A stretch of 5,338 nt of DNA from Pseudomonadota bacterium (GCA_018897415.1 JAHIKR010000285.1:1-5338); one strand, 5' to 3'; positions 1-5,338 are shown, counted from the stretch's first letter. Numbers and translations: made by a program. Notes: generated by a model from the sequence alone, not told the origin.

Positions 1-866
1 AATTTCCCAAGCAGCCATGCATTGTTGAATATAACTTCTCTAAATTTTTCTTTGCCAAGTTGTCTTTCTTTTTTATGTGTGTTTGGATAGGTGAAATAAT
101 CATTATGAGCAATAAAGCAGATCGCATAACTATTTTTGTAATTAAATGCTGCATTTTGTTGCCTTATAGCAGCAGGTATATTTTTTAATCTAAATAAATA
201 GCTCCCATTAATCTTTAATGGAAAAGGAATTCGAAATTCAACAAAAAAGGGATTCCCATTTGAAGACAAATATTTCATCCAGTTAGCTTCTCTGTTTAAG
301 GATCCAATGGGATTTTTTGAGAGAGCTAATTTTAGCACTATCAGTTTCTGGCCACCATCAATTGCAGAGACCAAGCTCCTCCCTATCATTATAGGAGGAC
401 GGCTGGGAGTAAAGCTGTTTCGTATTAATATTTCCTCCCATTTTACTACTGGTGTTAACTCTGCTCTTTCTTCATCTATTTTTGGGCCCTTTATAAAAAG
501 AGGAAGTGAGCCCATAGCTTCAGCGGCCGCTCTATGATTTACATCCAGCCCTGTATTTAAAATATTTTTTAGAGCAGATATGGCAGGTAAAGATAGAGAA
601 ATGTCAGTATTGTTAACTAGTATTGAAGACAGAGCATTTGCAGCAGCTCTGTATAAAAAAATGGATTGTGTCTGTTTAGCGTATTTTAAATTCTTAAGAA
701 TTTTTTGAAGAGTGGAAATTGTTTCAAGCCTTACGTTATCAGGATGTGAGTGTGCAAATGAATTCAGCTCATTAACAGTCATAAATGTGGCACTAAAATC
801 CAGGTCGGTATTATTAAGAGTATTTTCCAGGCGAATTCGCTCTTGCCCCAAATCCCATGCACACAT
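1..866 (-). CDS. SidJ-related pseudokinase-like protein, 5' part (runs off the left edge)
   Basis: A frame of 288 uninterrupted codons starts at ATG 866 and is still open at position 1, so the C-terminal part is missing. The start is supported by GAGGG five bases upstream; an in-frame stop lies at 963-965 and no other ATG precedes it. Residues about 30-120 are helical and HEAT-like (LYRAAANAL, HRAAAEAMGSLP). Residues about 160-230 look like a protein-kinase N-lobe: a strand LIVLKLAL with Lys179 in the beta-3 position, then NREANWMKYL with Glu193 where the alpha-C glutamate sits, then a strand ending LFRL. The later stretch AHNDYFTYPN followed by NNAWLLGK resembles, from memory, proteins annotated as SidJ-related pseudokinases in Desulfobacterales. 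Legionella SidJ is a kinase-fold glutamylase activated by calmodulin; whether this relative is enzymatic cannot be judged because the C-lobe is outside the window. No signal peptide or membrane segment is visible. The region is more AT-rich than the kinase operon to its right. The gene is near certain, the family name moderately so. Confidence 0.75.
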   Translation of the reverse strand, partial: MCAWDLGQERIRLENTLNNTDLDFSATFMTVNELNSFAHSHPDNVRLETISTLQKILKNLKYAKQTQSIFLYRAAANALSSILVNNTDISLSLPAISALKNILNTGLDVNHRAAAEAMGSLPLFIKGPKIDEERAELTPVVKWEEILIRNSFTPSRPPIMIGRSLVSAIDGGQKLIVLKLALSKNPIGSLNREANWMKYLSSNGNPFFVEFRIPFPLKINGSYLFRLKNIPAAIRQQNAAFNYKNSYAICFIAHNDYFTYPNTHKKERQLGKEKFREVIFNNAWLLGK

Positions 867-871
867 ATTTC

Positions 872-875
872 CCTC
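872..875 (-). promoter_or_regulatory. Ribosome binding site of the SidJ-like gene
   Basis: GAGG (within GAGGGAAAT) lies five bases before ATG 866 on the minus strand. It decides the start over an upstream in-frame TTG at 899-897, which has no such motif in front of it. Confidence 0.7.
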
Positions 876-929
876 AAAATATAAAAAAACTAATTTCAAA
901 ACCTTCCCAGATGGTAAAACAATAAAAAA

Positions 930-958
930 AGAATAGCAGAAAAAATCGTTCCAGTAAA
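930..958 (-). promoter_or_regulatory. Candidate sigma70 promoter of the SidJ-like gene
   Basis: On the minus strand TTTACT (958-953) is followed after exactly 17 bases by TATTCT (935-930), preceded by TGC, which makes an extended -10. Transcription would begin near 923 and leave a leader of roughly 55-60 bases before the ATG. Each hexamer matches consensus at four of six positions, so this is a plausible but unproven promoter. Confidence 0.5.
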
Positions 959-1243
959 GATTTTACAGCGAACAGCGCAAAGGCCGGAAAATTAATGCTT
1001 CAACGAAACATGAGACCTGTGATGAACAGTTTAGCCCATATGGCGGGCTTTTGGCAGTGATCAGGGACGAAAAGTGGGACGGGTTGAAATTACGCGTTTC
1101 TATCCTTTCAGGGACAAGAATTGATCGACGATCAGTTTTTTATGTATATATGTGTATATATGGGACGTATGGAACGCTCCTTAAAATATTGATTGCTTAA
1201 ACGTCCCAGTACTCGCTCAAGATTTAATCGACATATCAATTTA
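959..1243. other. Non-coding, motif-rich spacer
   Basis: No convincing gene is visible between the SidJ-like gene promoter and the end of the cheB frame. The stretch has scattered GGGAC motifs (1064, 1076, 1111, 1162), ACGTCCC in the opposite orientation (1201, 1251), a short AT-alternating run (TATATA-type, about 1141-1161), and two small hairpins (1033-1049 and 1122-1134). It looks like a remnant of an interspersed repeat element rather than a promoter region for a plus-strand gene. Confidence 0.6.
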
Positions 1244-1257
1244 TCAAGGAACGTCCC
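1161..1257. repeat. Inverted TGGGACGT / ACGTCCC(A) motifs
   Basis: TGGGACGT at 1161-1168 is the exact reverse complement of ACGTCCCA at 1201-1208, and a third copy ACGTCCC stands at 1251-1257, next to the GAAACTTCCCC units. Motifs of this type are reminiscent of REP-like or transposase-associated repeats of deltaproteobacteria, but no transposase is present in the window. The repeat is seen directly; its origin is inference. Confidence 0.5.
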
Positions 1258-1960
1258 GAAACTTCCCCCCGTCCCGAAACTTCCCCCGAAACTTCCCCAC
1301 GAAACTTCCCCCAGGCAGAATAAAATCTACAATCCCTGTAGAGATCGCACTTCTGGGCATGCCATCGTACTTGGCCGAATCCGGGTCCTGAACCATGGCA
1401 ATGCCGCCTCCCCCCTTGACTGCCTTTAAACCCAAGGTGCCATCCGTTGCCGTTCCGGAAAGGATAATGCAGATTGCCTTTTCACCCAGCTCTTCAGCCA
1501 TAGATCTGAAAAAACAATCAATGGGCAGATTGATACCACCGGTTTTTACAGGATCCAATAACTGGAGCTTGCCATTTATGATCACCACATTCTTATCCGG
1601 AGGGTTGAGATACACGCGGTTTGGCTCAACCTTTGTGCCATCTTCCACCCCCAGGACCTTCATTCGTGTACATTTCGACAGAAGGGAGTCCATAATACTC
1701 TTGTGCGTGGGACTTAGATGCTGAATGACCACAAATGCAATGTTGCTGTCAGGTGGCATATTAGAAAAGAATGCTTCAAGTGCCTCCAGTCCACCGGCGG
1801 ACGCGCCTAAGCCCACGATGGGAAAGTCAATCTTCCTTTTCCTGGCAGCGCCCTTGGGTGCATCCTTAGGCTTCTTCCCGGCAGTGCCCTTTTTCTTTGC
1901 AGCGGGTTTGTTTTTGTCTCTGGTTTTTTTTGCGTCCTGTTCCTGTTTTTTTGCAGCCAT
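1244..1960 (-). CDS. CheB-type protein-glutamate methylesterase domain, C-terminally truncated at a repeat
   Basis: The 238-residue product starts with a Lys/Ala-rich tail (15 Lys in the first 43 residues) and then a CheB methylesterase domain at about 46-216. CheB hydrolyses methyl-glutamate esters (and deamidates glutamines) on chemoreceptors in the cytoplasm. The catalytic triad is visible: Ser54 in GLGASAGG, His81 in VIQHL, Asp173 in ATDG; the DGMPRSA motif lies at 199-205. There is no receiver domain, so it is not a classical CheB. The basic tail and the domain sequence match the front end of CheB/CheR fusion proteins, which normally continue into CheR and PAS/kinase domains. Here the frame passes after VDFILP (about residue 216) into repeat DNA and ends GGKFRDVP, TGA at 1246-1244. 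The domain is nearly complete, so activity is possible, but the gene is probably a truncated fusion. It follows the histidine kinase by 15 bp with a strong AGGAGG site, so it is co-transcribed. Confidence 0.88.
   Translation of the reverse strand: MAAKKQEQDAKKTRDKNKPAAKKKGTAGKKPKDAPKGAARKRKIDFPIVGLGASAGGLEALEAFFSNMPPDSNIAFVVIQHLSPTHKSIMDSLLSKCTRMKVLGVEDGTKVEPNRVYLNPPDKNVVIINGKLQLLDPVKTGGINLPIDCFFRSMAEELGEKAICIILSGTATDGTLGLKAVKGGGGIAMVQDPDSAKYDGMPRSAISTGIVDFILPGGSFVGKFRGKFRDGGKFRDVP
1258..1312. repeat. Four-copy GAAACTTCCCC short repeat array
   Basis: Copies begin at 1258, 1276, 1288 and 1301, giving intervals of 18, 12 and 13 bases. The first two copies are each preceded by GTCCC. On the minus strand the units read as GGGGAAGTTTC and are translated as the terminal residues of the CheB frame (GKFR, GKFRD, GGKFRD). 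The array sits exactly where a normal CheB or CheB/CheR protein would continue, so it marks the breakpoint of that gene. Confidence 0.75.
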
Positions 1961-1966
1961 TTCTGT

Positions 1967-1973
1967 ACCTCCT
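1967..1973 (-). promoter_or_regulatory. Strong ribosome binding site of cheB-like gene
   Basis: AAGGAGG on the minus strand lies six bases before ATG 1960 and almost touches the TAA stop of the upstream kinase gene (1978-1976). This arrangement fits re-initiation or coupled translation within the two-gene operon. Confidence 0.75.
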
Positions 1974-1975
1974 TT

Positions 1976-4108
1976 TTATGGGTTCAGCCCGTCAGAATGC
2001 TTGCCTGTCTGACAAAGCTTTGCCTCCTCCAGAATCTCCCTTATCTTTGTCGAGATCTCTATCATAGTGAATGGTTTCTGAATAAAACCGTTACAGCCTC
2101 GTTCCAATATCTGGGTGGCTTCACCATCAACGCTGAAACCACTTGAAAGCAAGACTTTTATATCAGGGTTGATCTCCTTCATCCGGTCATAGGTTTCACC
2201 GCCACCCATGTTCGGCATAATCATGTCCAAAACAACAATGTCTATGTCATCCTGATTTTTTTTGTAAACTTCGATAGCCTTTTTTCCATCCCTGGCTATT
2301 AATACCGTGTAGCCCATGGCCTCCAACAATTCCTGGCCAATTTTCAAGACCATTTCTTCATCATCTACCAGCAGGACCGTCTCAGTCCCTTTAATGAGTC
2401 GCTCGGCGGTCTTGACAGCTTTCAGTACCTTTTTTTGTGATGCAGGCAGATAAATACTGAAGGTGGTCCCGTGCCCCTTCTCGGACTCAACATCAATATA
2501 TCCGCCATGGCCCTTTATGATGCCATAGGCTGAGGCCAAACCAAGACCTGTTCCCCGCCCCATATTTTTGGTAGTAAAAAACGGATCAAAGATGTTCTCC
2601 ATGGTTTTTTTGTCCATACCAGTGCCTGTGTCGGTCACTGTCAACAGGACATAATTACCCGGCTTTGGCTCATAGAGCTTGCCCTTCATATCCTTGTGTG
2701 TGGTATTCATTGTCCTTAAGATAAGATCCCCACCGCCTGGCATTGCATCTGCAGCATTTATAAACAGATTCAAAAGCACCTGCTGTATTTGTCGCGGGTC
2801 TGCCTCTATCGCAAACAAGTCTTCGGCAAGCTCCCGGTGAATCGTAATCTCTTTTTTGGTCCTGCCAAATGTCTCAGAGGTCTCTTTCACTATTTGGTTT
2901 AGATTGACGGGCTTGACTTCATATTTGCCCTTCCTCGCATATCCCATAAGTCGCGAGGTGAGTGCGGCTCCACTTTCAACCTGCTTTTCGATGTTCTCTA
3001 ACCATTTATAATATGGGTGCATGGAATCCATATTCATAAGCATTAAAGAGACATTTCCCTGGATACCCATGAGCAGATTGTTAAAGTCATGGGCAATGCC
3101 GCCCGCAAGGGTTCCGATCGCTTCCATCTTCTGGGCTTGTTGTAACTGCACTTCCAGTTTCTCTTTTTCCGCTTCTATCCTCTTTCGCTCATCGATATTT
3201 ATAAGGTTTCCCATTATAGCAGGTCTTCCTTTATATGGGATATGGGTTGCCATCATTTCGCACCATATAGTTTTCCCGTCCTTTCCAAGTCTCCGAACCG
3301 CATGCCGAGCGAAAACAGCTTTTCCTTCCAGCATTTTTGACGTTATTTGTCTTAAAGTTTCCTTTTCATCAGGGTGATTTAATTCCCAGACTTCCTTTTC
3401 CAGTAATTCTTCTTTTGAGTAACCATGGAGTCTTGCAAATTCATCATTAAAAAACACATACTCTCCATCCTGGTAGATAAAGATGGCGGTAGGAGAGCTC
3501 TCTGCCAGTGTTTTGTACTTCTCCTCCGATGCCCGTAACACCTCCTCCGCTTGCTTGCGCTCAGTGATATCAGCTATCGCTGTTCGAATCTGGTTGAAAT
3601 CCCCCTCGGCACCCCGCACGGCTATGCTTTCCAGTCGAGCATAAAACCGTGTACCATCCCTTTTCACAAGTTCCAGTTCCAGGGTCTGCCTGTTCTCGGT
3701 CTCAAGCACTCGTTTGAGGTAAAAGTTGTACTCATTTTGAAAATCCGGCGCAACAAAGGCAGAAAAGCCCATTTTAATCAGACCGCTTCTCACCACACCT
3801 AATAGACTAGCGCAGGCAAGATTTGTCTCAACGATCAGACCCTTTTGATTCAGGGTAAAATACCCGATGGGCGCAAGGTCATACAGCTCAAAATACCTGT
3901 CCCGCGATTCCTGGAGTTCCGACTGGGCTCTGCGAAGTTCCTCATTTTGCATCTCCAGTTCAACTTGATGGACATCCAGCTCATGAATCAGCTTTTTGAC
4001 ATCGCCGACCGGAATATCCTGGCCATTCCCAAGCCTTTCAGCAAGCAATTGCTCCGCACGACTTCGCAGTTGCTTAGACTGTTTTGATTCGGGTTTGCTC
4101 TTTTTCAT
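1976..4108 (-). CDS. Soluble PAS-PAS hybrid sensor histidine kinase with C-terminal receiver
   Basis: The 710-residue protein has no membrane segment or signal peptide, so it should be cytoplasmic. In order: a coiled-coil region (about 36-70), PAS 1 (about 70-185, ending DITERK), PAS 2 (about 192-310, ending NIDERKR), a short coiled coil, HisKA with phospho-acceptor His340 in GGIAHDFNN, and an HATPase_c domain with N box Asn451 (FINAADAM), G1 DTGTG at 493-497, F box FDPFF at 507-511 and G2 GRGTGLGL at 517-524. A receiver domain follows at about 576-695 with acidic pair Asp582/Asp583, phospho-acceptor Asp628 (VLDMIMP) and Lys678 (QKPF). All key residues are present, so it should autophosphorylate and pass phosphate to its own receiver. 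The start ATG 4108 has GAGGAG eight bases upstream. The PAS domains show no cofactor motif I can name, so the signal is unknown. No separate DNA-binding output is encoded; a Hpt protein elsewhere or the adjacent CheB-domain protein are possible partners. Confidence 0.95.
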   Translation of the reverse strand: MKKSKPESKQSKQLRSRAEQLLAERLGNGQDIPVGDVKKLIHELDVHQVELEMQNEELRRAQSELQESRDRYFELYDLAPIGYFTLNQKGLIVETNLACASLLGVVRSGLIKMGFSAFVAPDFQNEYNFYLKRVLETENRQTLELELVKRDGTRFYARLESIAVRGAEGDFNQIRTAIADITERKQAEEVLRASEEKYKTLAESSPTAIFIYQDGEYVFFNDEFARLHGYSKEELLEKEVWELNHPDEKETLRQITSKMLEGKAVFARHAVRRLGKDGKTIWCEMMATHIPYKGRPAIMGNLINIDERKRIEAEKEKLEVQLQQAQKMEAIGTLAGGIAHDFNNLLMGIQGNVSLMLMNMDSMHPYYKWLENIEKQVESGAALTSRLMGYARKGKYEVKPVNLNQIVKETSETFGRTKKEITIHRELAEDLFAIEADPRQIQQVLLNLFINAADAMPGGGDLILRTMNTTHKDMKGKLYEPKPGNYVLLTVTDTGTGMDKKTMENIFDPFFTTKNMGRGTGLGLASAYGIIKGHGGYIDVESEKGHGTTFSIYLPASQKKVLKAVKTAERLIKGTETVLLVDDEEMVLKIGQELLEAMGYTVLIARDGKKAIEVYKKNQDDIDIVVLDMIMPNMGGGETYDRMKEINPDIKVLLSSGFSVDGEATQILERGCNGFIQKPFTMIEISTKIREILEEAKLCQTGKHSDGLNP

Positions 4109-4116
4109 GGATTCAG

Positions 4117-4122
4117 CTCCTC
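4117..4122 (-). promoter_or_regulatory. Ribosome binding site of the histidine kinase
   Basis: GAGGAG on the minus strand, eight bases before ATG 4108, supports that start. Confidence 0.7.
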
Positions 4123-4197
4123 AGAATTAAATCAAGAAACAAAAAACGTGGTCATTTTTGGTGGTAAACTCTTTTGGGGAATTAATATCCCGTCTTC

Positions 4198-4226
4198 TTT
4201 TAACCGTGTATAACCCATATTGTCAA
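4198..4226 (-). promoter_or_regulatory. Candidate sigma70 promoter of the kinase-cheB operon
   Basis: On the minus strand a perfect TTGACA (4226-4221) is followed after 17 bases by TTAAAA (4203-4198), a weak -10. Transcription would start near 4191, leaving a leader of about 80 bases. One arm of the inverted repeat at 4205-4213 fills the spacer right beside the -10, so a protein bound there would be expected to affect initiation. Confidence 0.5.
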
Positions 4227-4246
4227 GAATATACTGTTTATACACG
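4205..4246. promoter_or_regulatory. 9-bp inverted repeat, candidate operator in the divergent intergenic region
   Basis: CGTGTATAA at 4205-4213 and TTATACACG at 4238-4246 are perfect reverse complements separated by 24 bases (centre to centre 33, about three helical turns). The pair brackets the -35 of the minus-strand promoter and lies 50-90 bases before the XRE gene start. It is a natural candidate for binding by the adjacent XRE protein, controlling both itself and the kinase operon. The symmetry is seen; the binding protein is inferred. Confidence 0.5.
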
Positions 4247-4287
4247 TATAGTCTTCAGCGGAAATAAGGACTATTGTCCGTACTAAT

Positions 4288-4293
4288 GGAGGG
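4288..4293 (+). promoter_or_regulatory. Ribosome binding site deciding the XRE start
   Basis: GGAGGG lies four bases before ATG 4298. It overlaps the alternative in-frame ATG 4286 and lies downstream of TTG 4274, so 4298 is the preferred start. Confidence 0.7.
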
Positions 4294-4297
4294 AAAA

Positions 4298-4660
4298 ATG
4301 GATATAGTCCATAAAACGAAATTATTAAAATGGTTCGGTCAAAACCTGAAAAGGGCCAGAAAGGATAAGAGCTATAGCCAGGAAGCGCTGGCTGAAATCG
4401 CCGGAATAGATCTCTCCCATTACGGCGCAGTTGAAAGGGGAGAGAGGGCAATCACTGTACAGAAATTGTTCCAGATAACCAGTGCGTTGAATATTCCGAT
4501 GCGGTATCTTTTTTCTGGCGAGCCTGGTCGCCCTTCAAACGAGAGAGAAGATAAGCTTGAAGTATTAATCGAATTCTTAAGAGAAAGGGAGGCCGAAGAT
4601 CTTGATTTATTTAACGATATCTTGTCAAAACTTATTGAATGGAAATACAAAAAATACTGA
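4298..4660 (+). CDS. XRE/Cro-family helix-turn-helix transcriptional regulator
   Basis: The 120-residue product has an HTH_3-type domain at about residues 14-72: NLKRARKDKSYSQEALAEIAG forms helices 1-2, LSHYGAVERGER carries the recognition helix and the family ERGER signature, and LFQITSALNIPMRYLF completes the fold. About 45 residues follow, acidic then basic (EREDKLEV, EREAEDLDLFNDILSKLIEW), probably a short helical tail for dimerisation. Size and signature fit stand-alone repressors and the controller proteins of restriction-modification systems, but no such system is adjacent. It is divergent from the kinase operon with about 190 bp between the starts, which contain a 9-bp inverted repeat. 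Regulation of that operon and autoregulation are reasonable inferences. An upstream extension to TTG 4274 or ATG 4286 is possible but lacks a better RBS. Confidence 0.9.
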   Translation: MDIVHKTKLLKWFGQNLKRARKDKSYSQEALAEIAGIDLSHYGAVERGERAITVQKLFQITSALNIPMRYLFSGEPGRPSNEREDKLEVLIEFLREREAEDLDLFNDILSKLIEWKYKKY

Positions 4661-4710
4661 AAGAAAAAGCCGCACCTCTCGCGAGTAAAAGTTTAGCTGT
4701 CTATTTTTTG

Positions 4711-4749
4711 ACAAGATTAACAGGATGGACTGGATTAATTTAATCTTGT
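4711..4749. repeat. 10-bp inverted repeat, hairpin potential
   Basis: ACAAGATTAA (4711-4720) and TTAATCTTGT (4740-4749) are perfect reverse complements with a 19-base loop. The left arm overlaps the dispersed GATTAACAGGAT repeat. No T-run follows on either strand, so it is not a standard terminator. Confidence 0.6.
4715..4726 (+). repeat. Dispersed repeat GATTAACAGGAT, forward copy
   Basis: This 12-base word occurs again in inverted orientation at 4926-4937. Words of this kind (GATTAACAGGATxxAC) are, from memory, common intergenic repeats in deltaproteobacterial and related genomes. Confidence 0.6.
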
Positions 4750-4906
4750 AAATCAAAACACATATCTTGTTCTTTGAGAAATTTCACTATTATCTGAATT
4801 TAGAGATTCTTGCTGTCAAGAGTTGTCTGTCTATTTTACAAAAACCGGCGCTGTCCGTTAGAAAAGATGAATATTGTTATAACATAGGATTTATAGAAGG
4901 ATAGAA

Positions 4907-4937
4907 AGGATAATAAATCTTGTTTATCCTGTTAATC
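4907..4937 (-). repeat. Dispersed repeat, inverted copy, with a small hairpin
   Basis: ATCCTGTTAATC at 4926-4937 is the reverse complement of the copy at 4715-4726. Next to it AGGATAA (4907-4913) and TTATCCT (4924-4930) can form a 7-bp stem with a 10-base loop. The stop codon of the methylase-like fragment falls inside this repeat. Confidence 0.6.
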
Positions 4938-5181
4938 CTGGTTTCGATAAATCAGTATTTACAAGTTTTGCCAATTCCGGCATTTTTTGTAAATGGATAG
5001 AAATAGTCTGTTGTAGTACACTAAGCCGGTTCGCCATTCGCTCCTGTGGGATGTGAAGCCCATTCATTCGTAATATCTTCAGATCCAGATCCATCTGGAA
5101 TGTCGCTCTTAAATCAGCAATATAAGAGTCGACTGCCTGTCTTGAACGACCGATTGCCTGCACGATATCAAAAGATGTCAA
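4924..5181 (-). pseudogene. Decayed HTH fragment, probably from a ParB/HTH-linked DNA methylase
   Basis: The frame encodes about 85 residues with two apparent helix-turn-helix units: DIVQAIGRSRQAVDSYIADL (about 5-24) and IPQERMANRLSVLQQTISIH (about 44-63), then a tail MPELAKLVNTDLSK. From memory this resembles the middle HTH region of Desulfobacterales proteins in which a ParB-like N-terminus and these HTHs precede an adenine/cytosine DNA methylase domain; there the sequence after TDLS continues GFTV. Here it switches to PGLTG and stops inside a GATTAACAGGAT repeat. At the other end the only start is a TTG without a clear RBS; homologous-looking sequence seems to continue a little upstream (HGYENNPR) until an in-frame TAA at 5214-5212. 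Both ends are therefore broken, and it is best seen as a remnant. The family assignment is tentative; a small expressed DNA-binding protein is the alternative. Confidence 0.5.
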
Positions 5182-5338
5182 ACGGGGATTGTTTTCATAT
5201 CCGTGATAATTTTACTTTGCAGGACAAATTATCTAGATAATGTTCCTTCTTTATGAAAAGAATTAAGAAAAGGCTATTAGAGTTGAATTTGCCGGCTAAT
5301 CGTTCCGCTTTTCTTTGGGGACTCCACAAAAAAACCGG
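5182..5338. other. Right-edge sequence without a supported gene
   Basis: A minus-strand frame is open from the right edge to a TGA at 5197-5195 (47 codons, beginning inside the window edge, containing WSPQRKAERLAGKFNS). It could be the end of a gene entering from the right, but I do not recognise it and its second half is of low-complexity AT-rich character. No RNA gene is visible. Confidence 0.3.

Larger units (their letters stand above)
4661..4923. other. Non-coding, AT-rich, repeat-bearing spacer
   Basis: No gene is visible. Seen here are an 8-bp palindrome CTCGCGAG (4679-4686), an 11-bp direct repeat CTGTCTATTTT at 4697-4707 and 4827-4837, a hairpin-forming region (4711-4749), and a run of GGAT-containing units (about 4888-4913). 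I see no convincing intrinsic terminator for the XRE gene. Confidence 0.6.

Noticed and set aside
307..936. Two short plus-strand open frames (307-537 and 712-936)
   Set aside because: They lie opposite the long minus-strand SidJ-like frame, which has an RBS, a promoter and a coherent fold pattern.
1033..1052. Intrinsic terminator AGCCC-loop-GGGCT followed by TTT
   Set aside because: The stem is only 5 bp and no plus-strand gene ends upstream.
1122..1141. Palindrome TGATCGACGATCA followed by a T-run, as a terminator
   Set aside because: The stem is short and AT-rich, with no plus-strand transcript to terminate; on the minus strand, where cheB ends, the T-run lies on the wrong side.
1193..1429. 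Plus-strand open frame across the repeat array (proline/lysine-rich)
   Set aside because: It is antisense to the cheB 3' end, and its KLPPVPKLPP-like content is just the GAAACTTCCCC repeat translated.
1395..2012. Two plus-strand open frames opposite cheB
   Set aside because: They are antisense shadows of a gene with clear catalytic motifs, and have no RBS or recognisable domain.
4220..4252. Plus-strand promoter for the XRE gene with TTGTCA and TATAGT
   Set aside because: The spacer would be 21 bases, too long; no better plus-strand -35/-10 pair was found, so the XRE promoter is left unassigned.
4274..4297. TTG start at 4274 for the XRE gene, giving 128 residues
   Set aside because: ATG 4298 has GGAGGG at the right distance, and the extra eight residues are not part of the HTH fold.
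4200..4650. Minus-strand open frames across the XRE gene and its promoter region
   Set aside because: They are antisense to a clear XRE domain and partly cover the intergenic regulatory region; the translations show no family features.
4661..5338. CRISPR array or tRNA in the repeat-rich right part
   Set aside because: The repeats are not regularly spaced or of uniform length, and no cloverleaf or CCA-like end is visible.

Overview
The window looks like a chromosomal segment of an anaerobic-type deltaproteobacterium (Desulfobacterota, probably a Desulfobacterales-like lineage). This rests on the style of the PAS-type hybrid histidine kinase, a CheB domain of the kind found in CheB/CheR fusion proteins, a SidJ-like pseudokinase, and a methylase-type HTH fragment, all of which I associate from memory with that group. 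The assignment is inference and no species can be named.

Layout from left to right. Positions 1-866 (minus strand) hold the first 288 codons of a gene that runs off the left edge. It encodes a HEAT-like helical region followed by a kinase-like N-lobe, and resembles SidJ-related pseudokinases. It has a good RBS and a plausible extended -10 promoter. Positions 867-1243 are non-coding and rich in GGGACG/ACGTCCC motifs, ending in four GAAACTTCCCC units (1258-1312) that run into the next gene. Positions 1244-1960 (minus) encode a CheB methylesterase domain with its catalytic triad. Its reading frame passes directly into the repeat units, so the last ~22 residues are repeat-encoded and nothing of CheR follows. 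Positions 1976-4108 (minus) encode a soluble hybrid histidine kinase (coiled coil, PAS, PAS, HisKA, HATPase, receiver) lying 15 bp upstream of cheB, so the two form an operon. Positions 4298-4660 (plus) encode a small XRE/Cro-type DNA-binding protein, divergent from the kinase. The shared intergenic region carries a sigma70-like promoter for the kinase and a 9-bp inverted repeat that overlaps it. Positions 4661-5338 are mostly non-coding: dispersed GATTAACAGGAT-type repeats in inverted orientation, and a decayed minus-strand HTH fragment (4924-5181) that looks like part of a ParB/HTH-linked DNA methylase and ends inside one of the repeats.

Functionally, the kinase probably senses a cytoplasmic cue through its PAS domains and phosphorylates its own receiver, and may act with the co-transcribed CheB domain. 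The XRE protein is a candidate regulator of this operon and of itself. A recurring theme is that two genes (cheB and the methylase-like fragment) lose their 3' ends exactly at short interspersed repeats, which suggests repeat-associated rearrangement. I did not find a clearly new biological system. The SidJ-like protein and the repeat-terminated CheB are the items most worth a second look.
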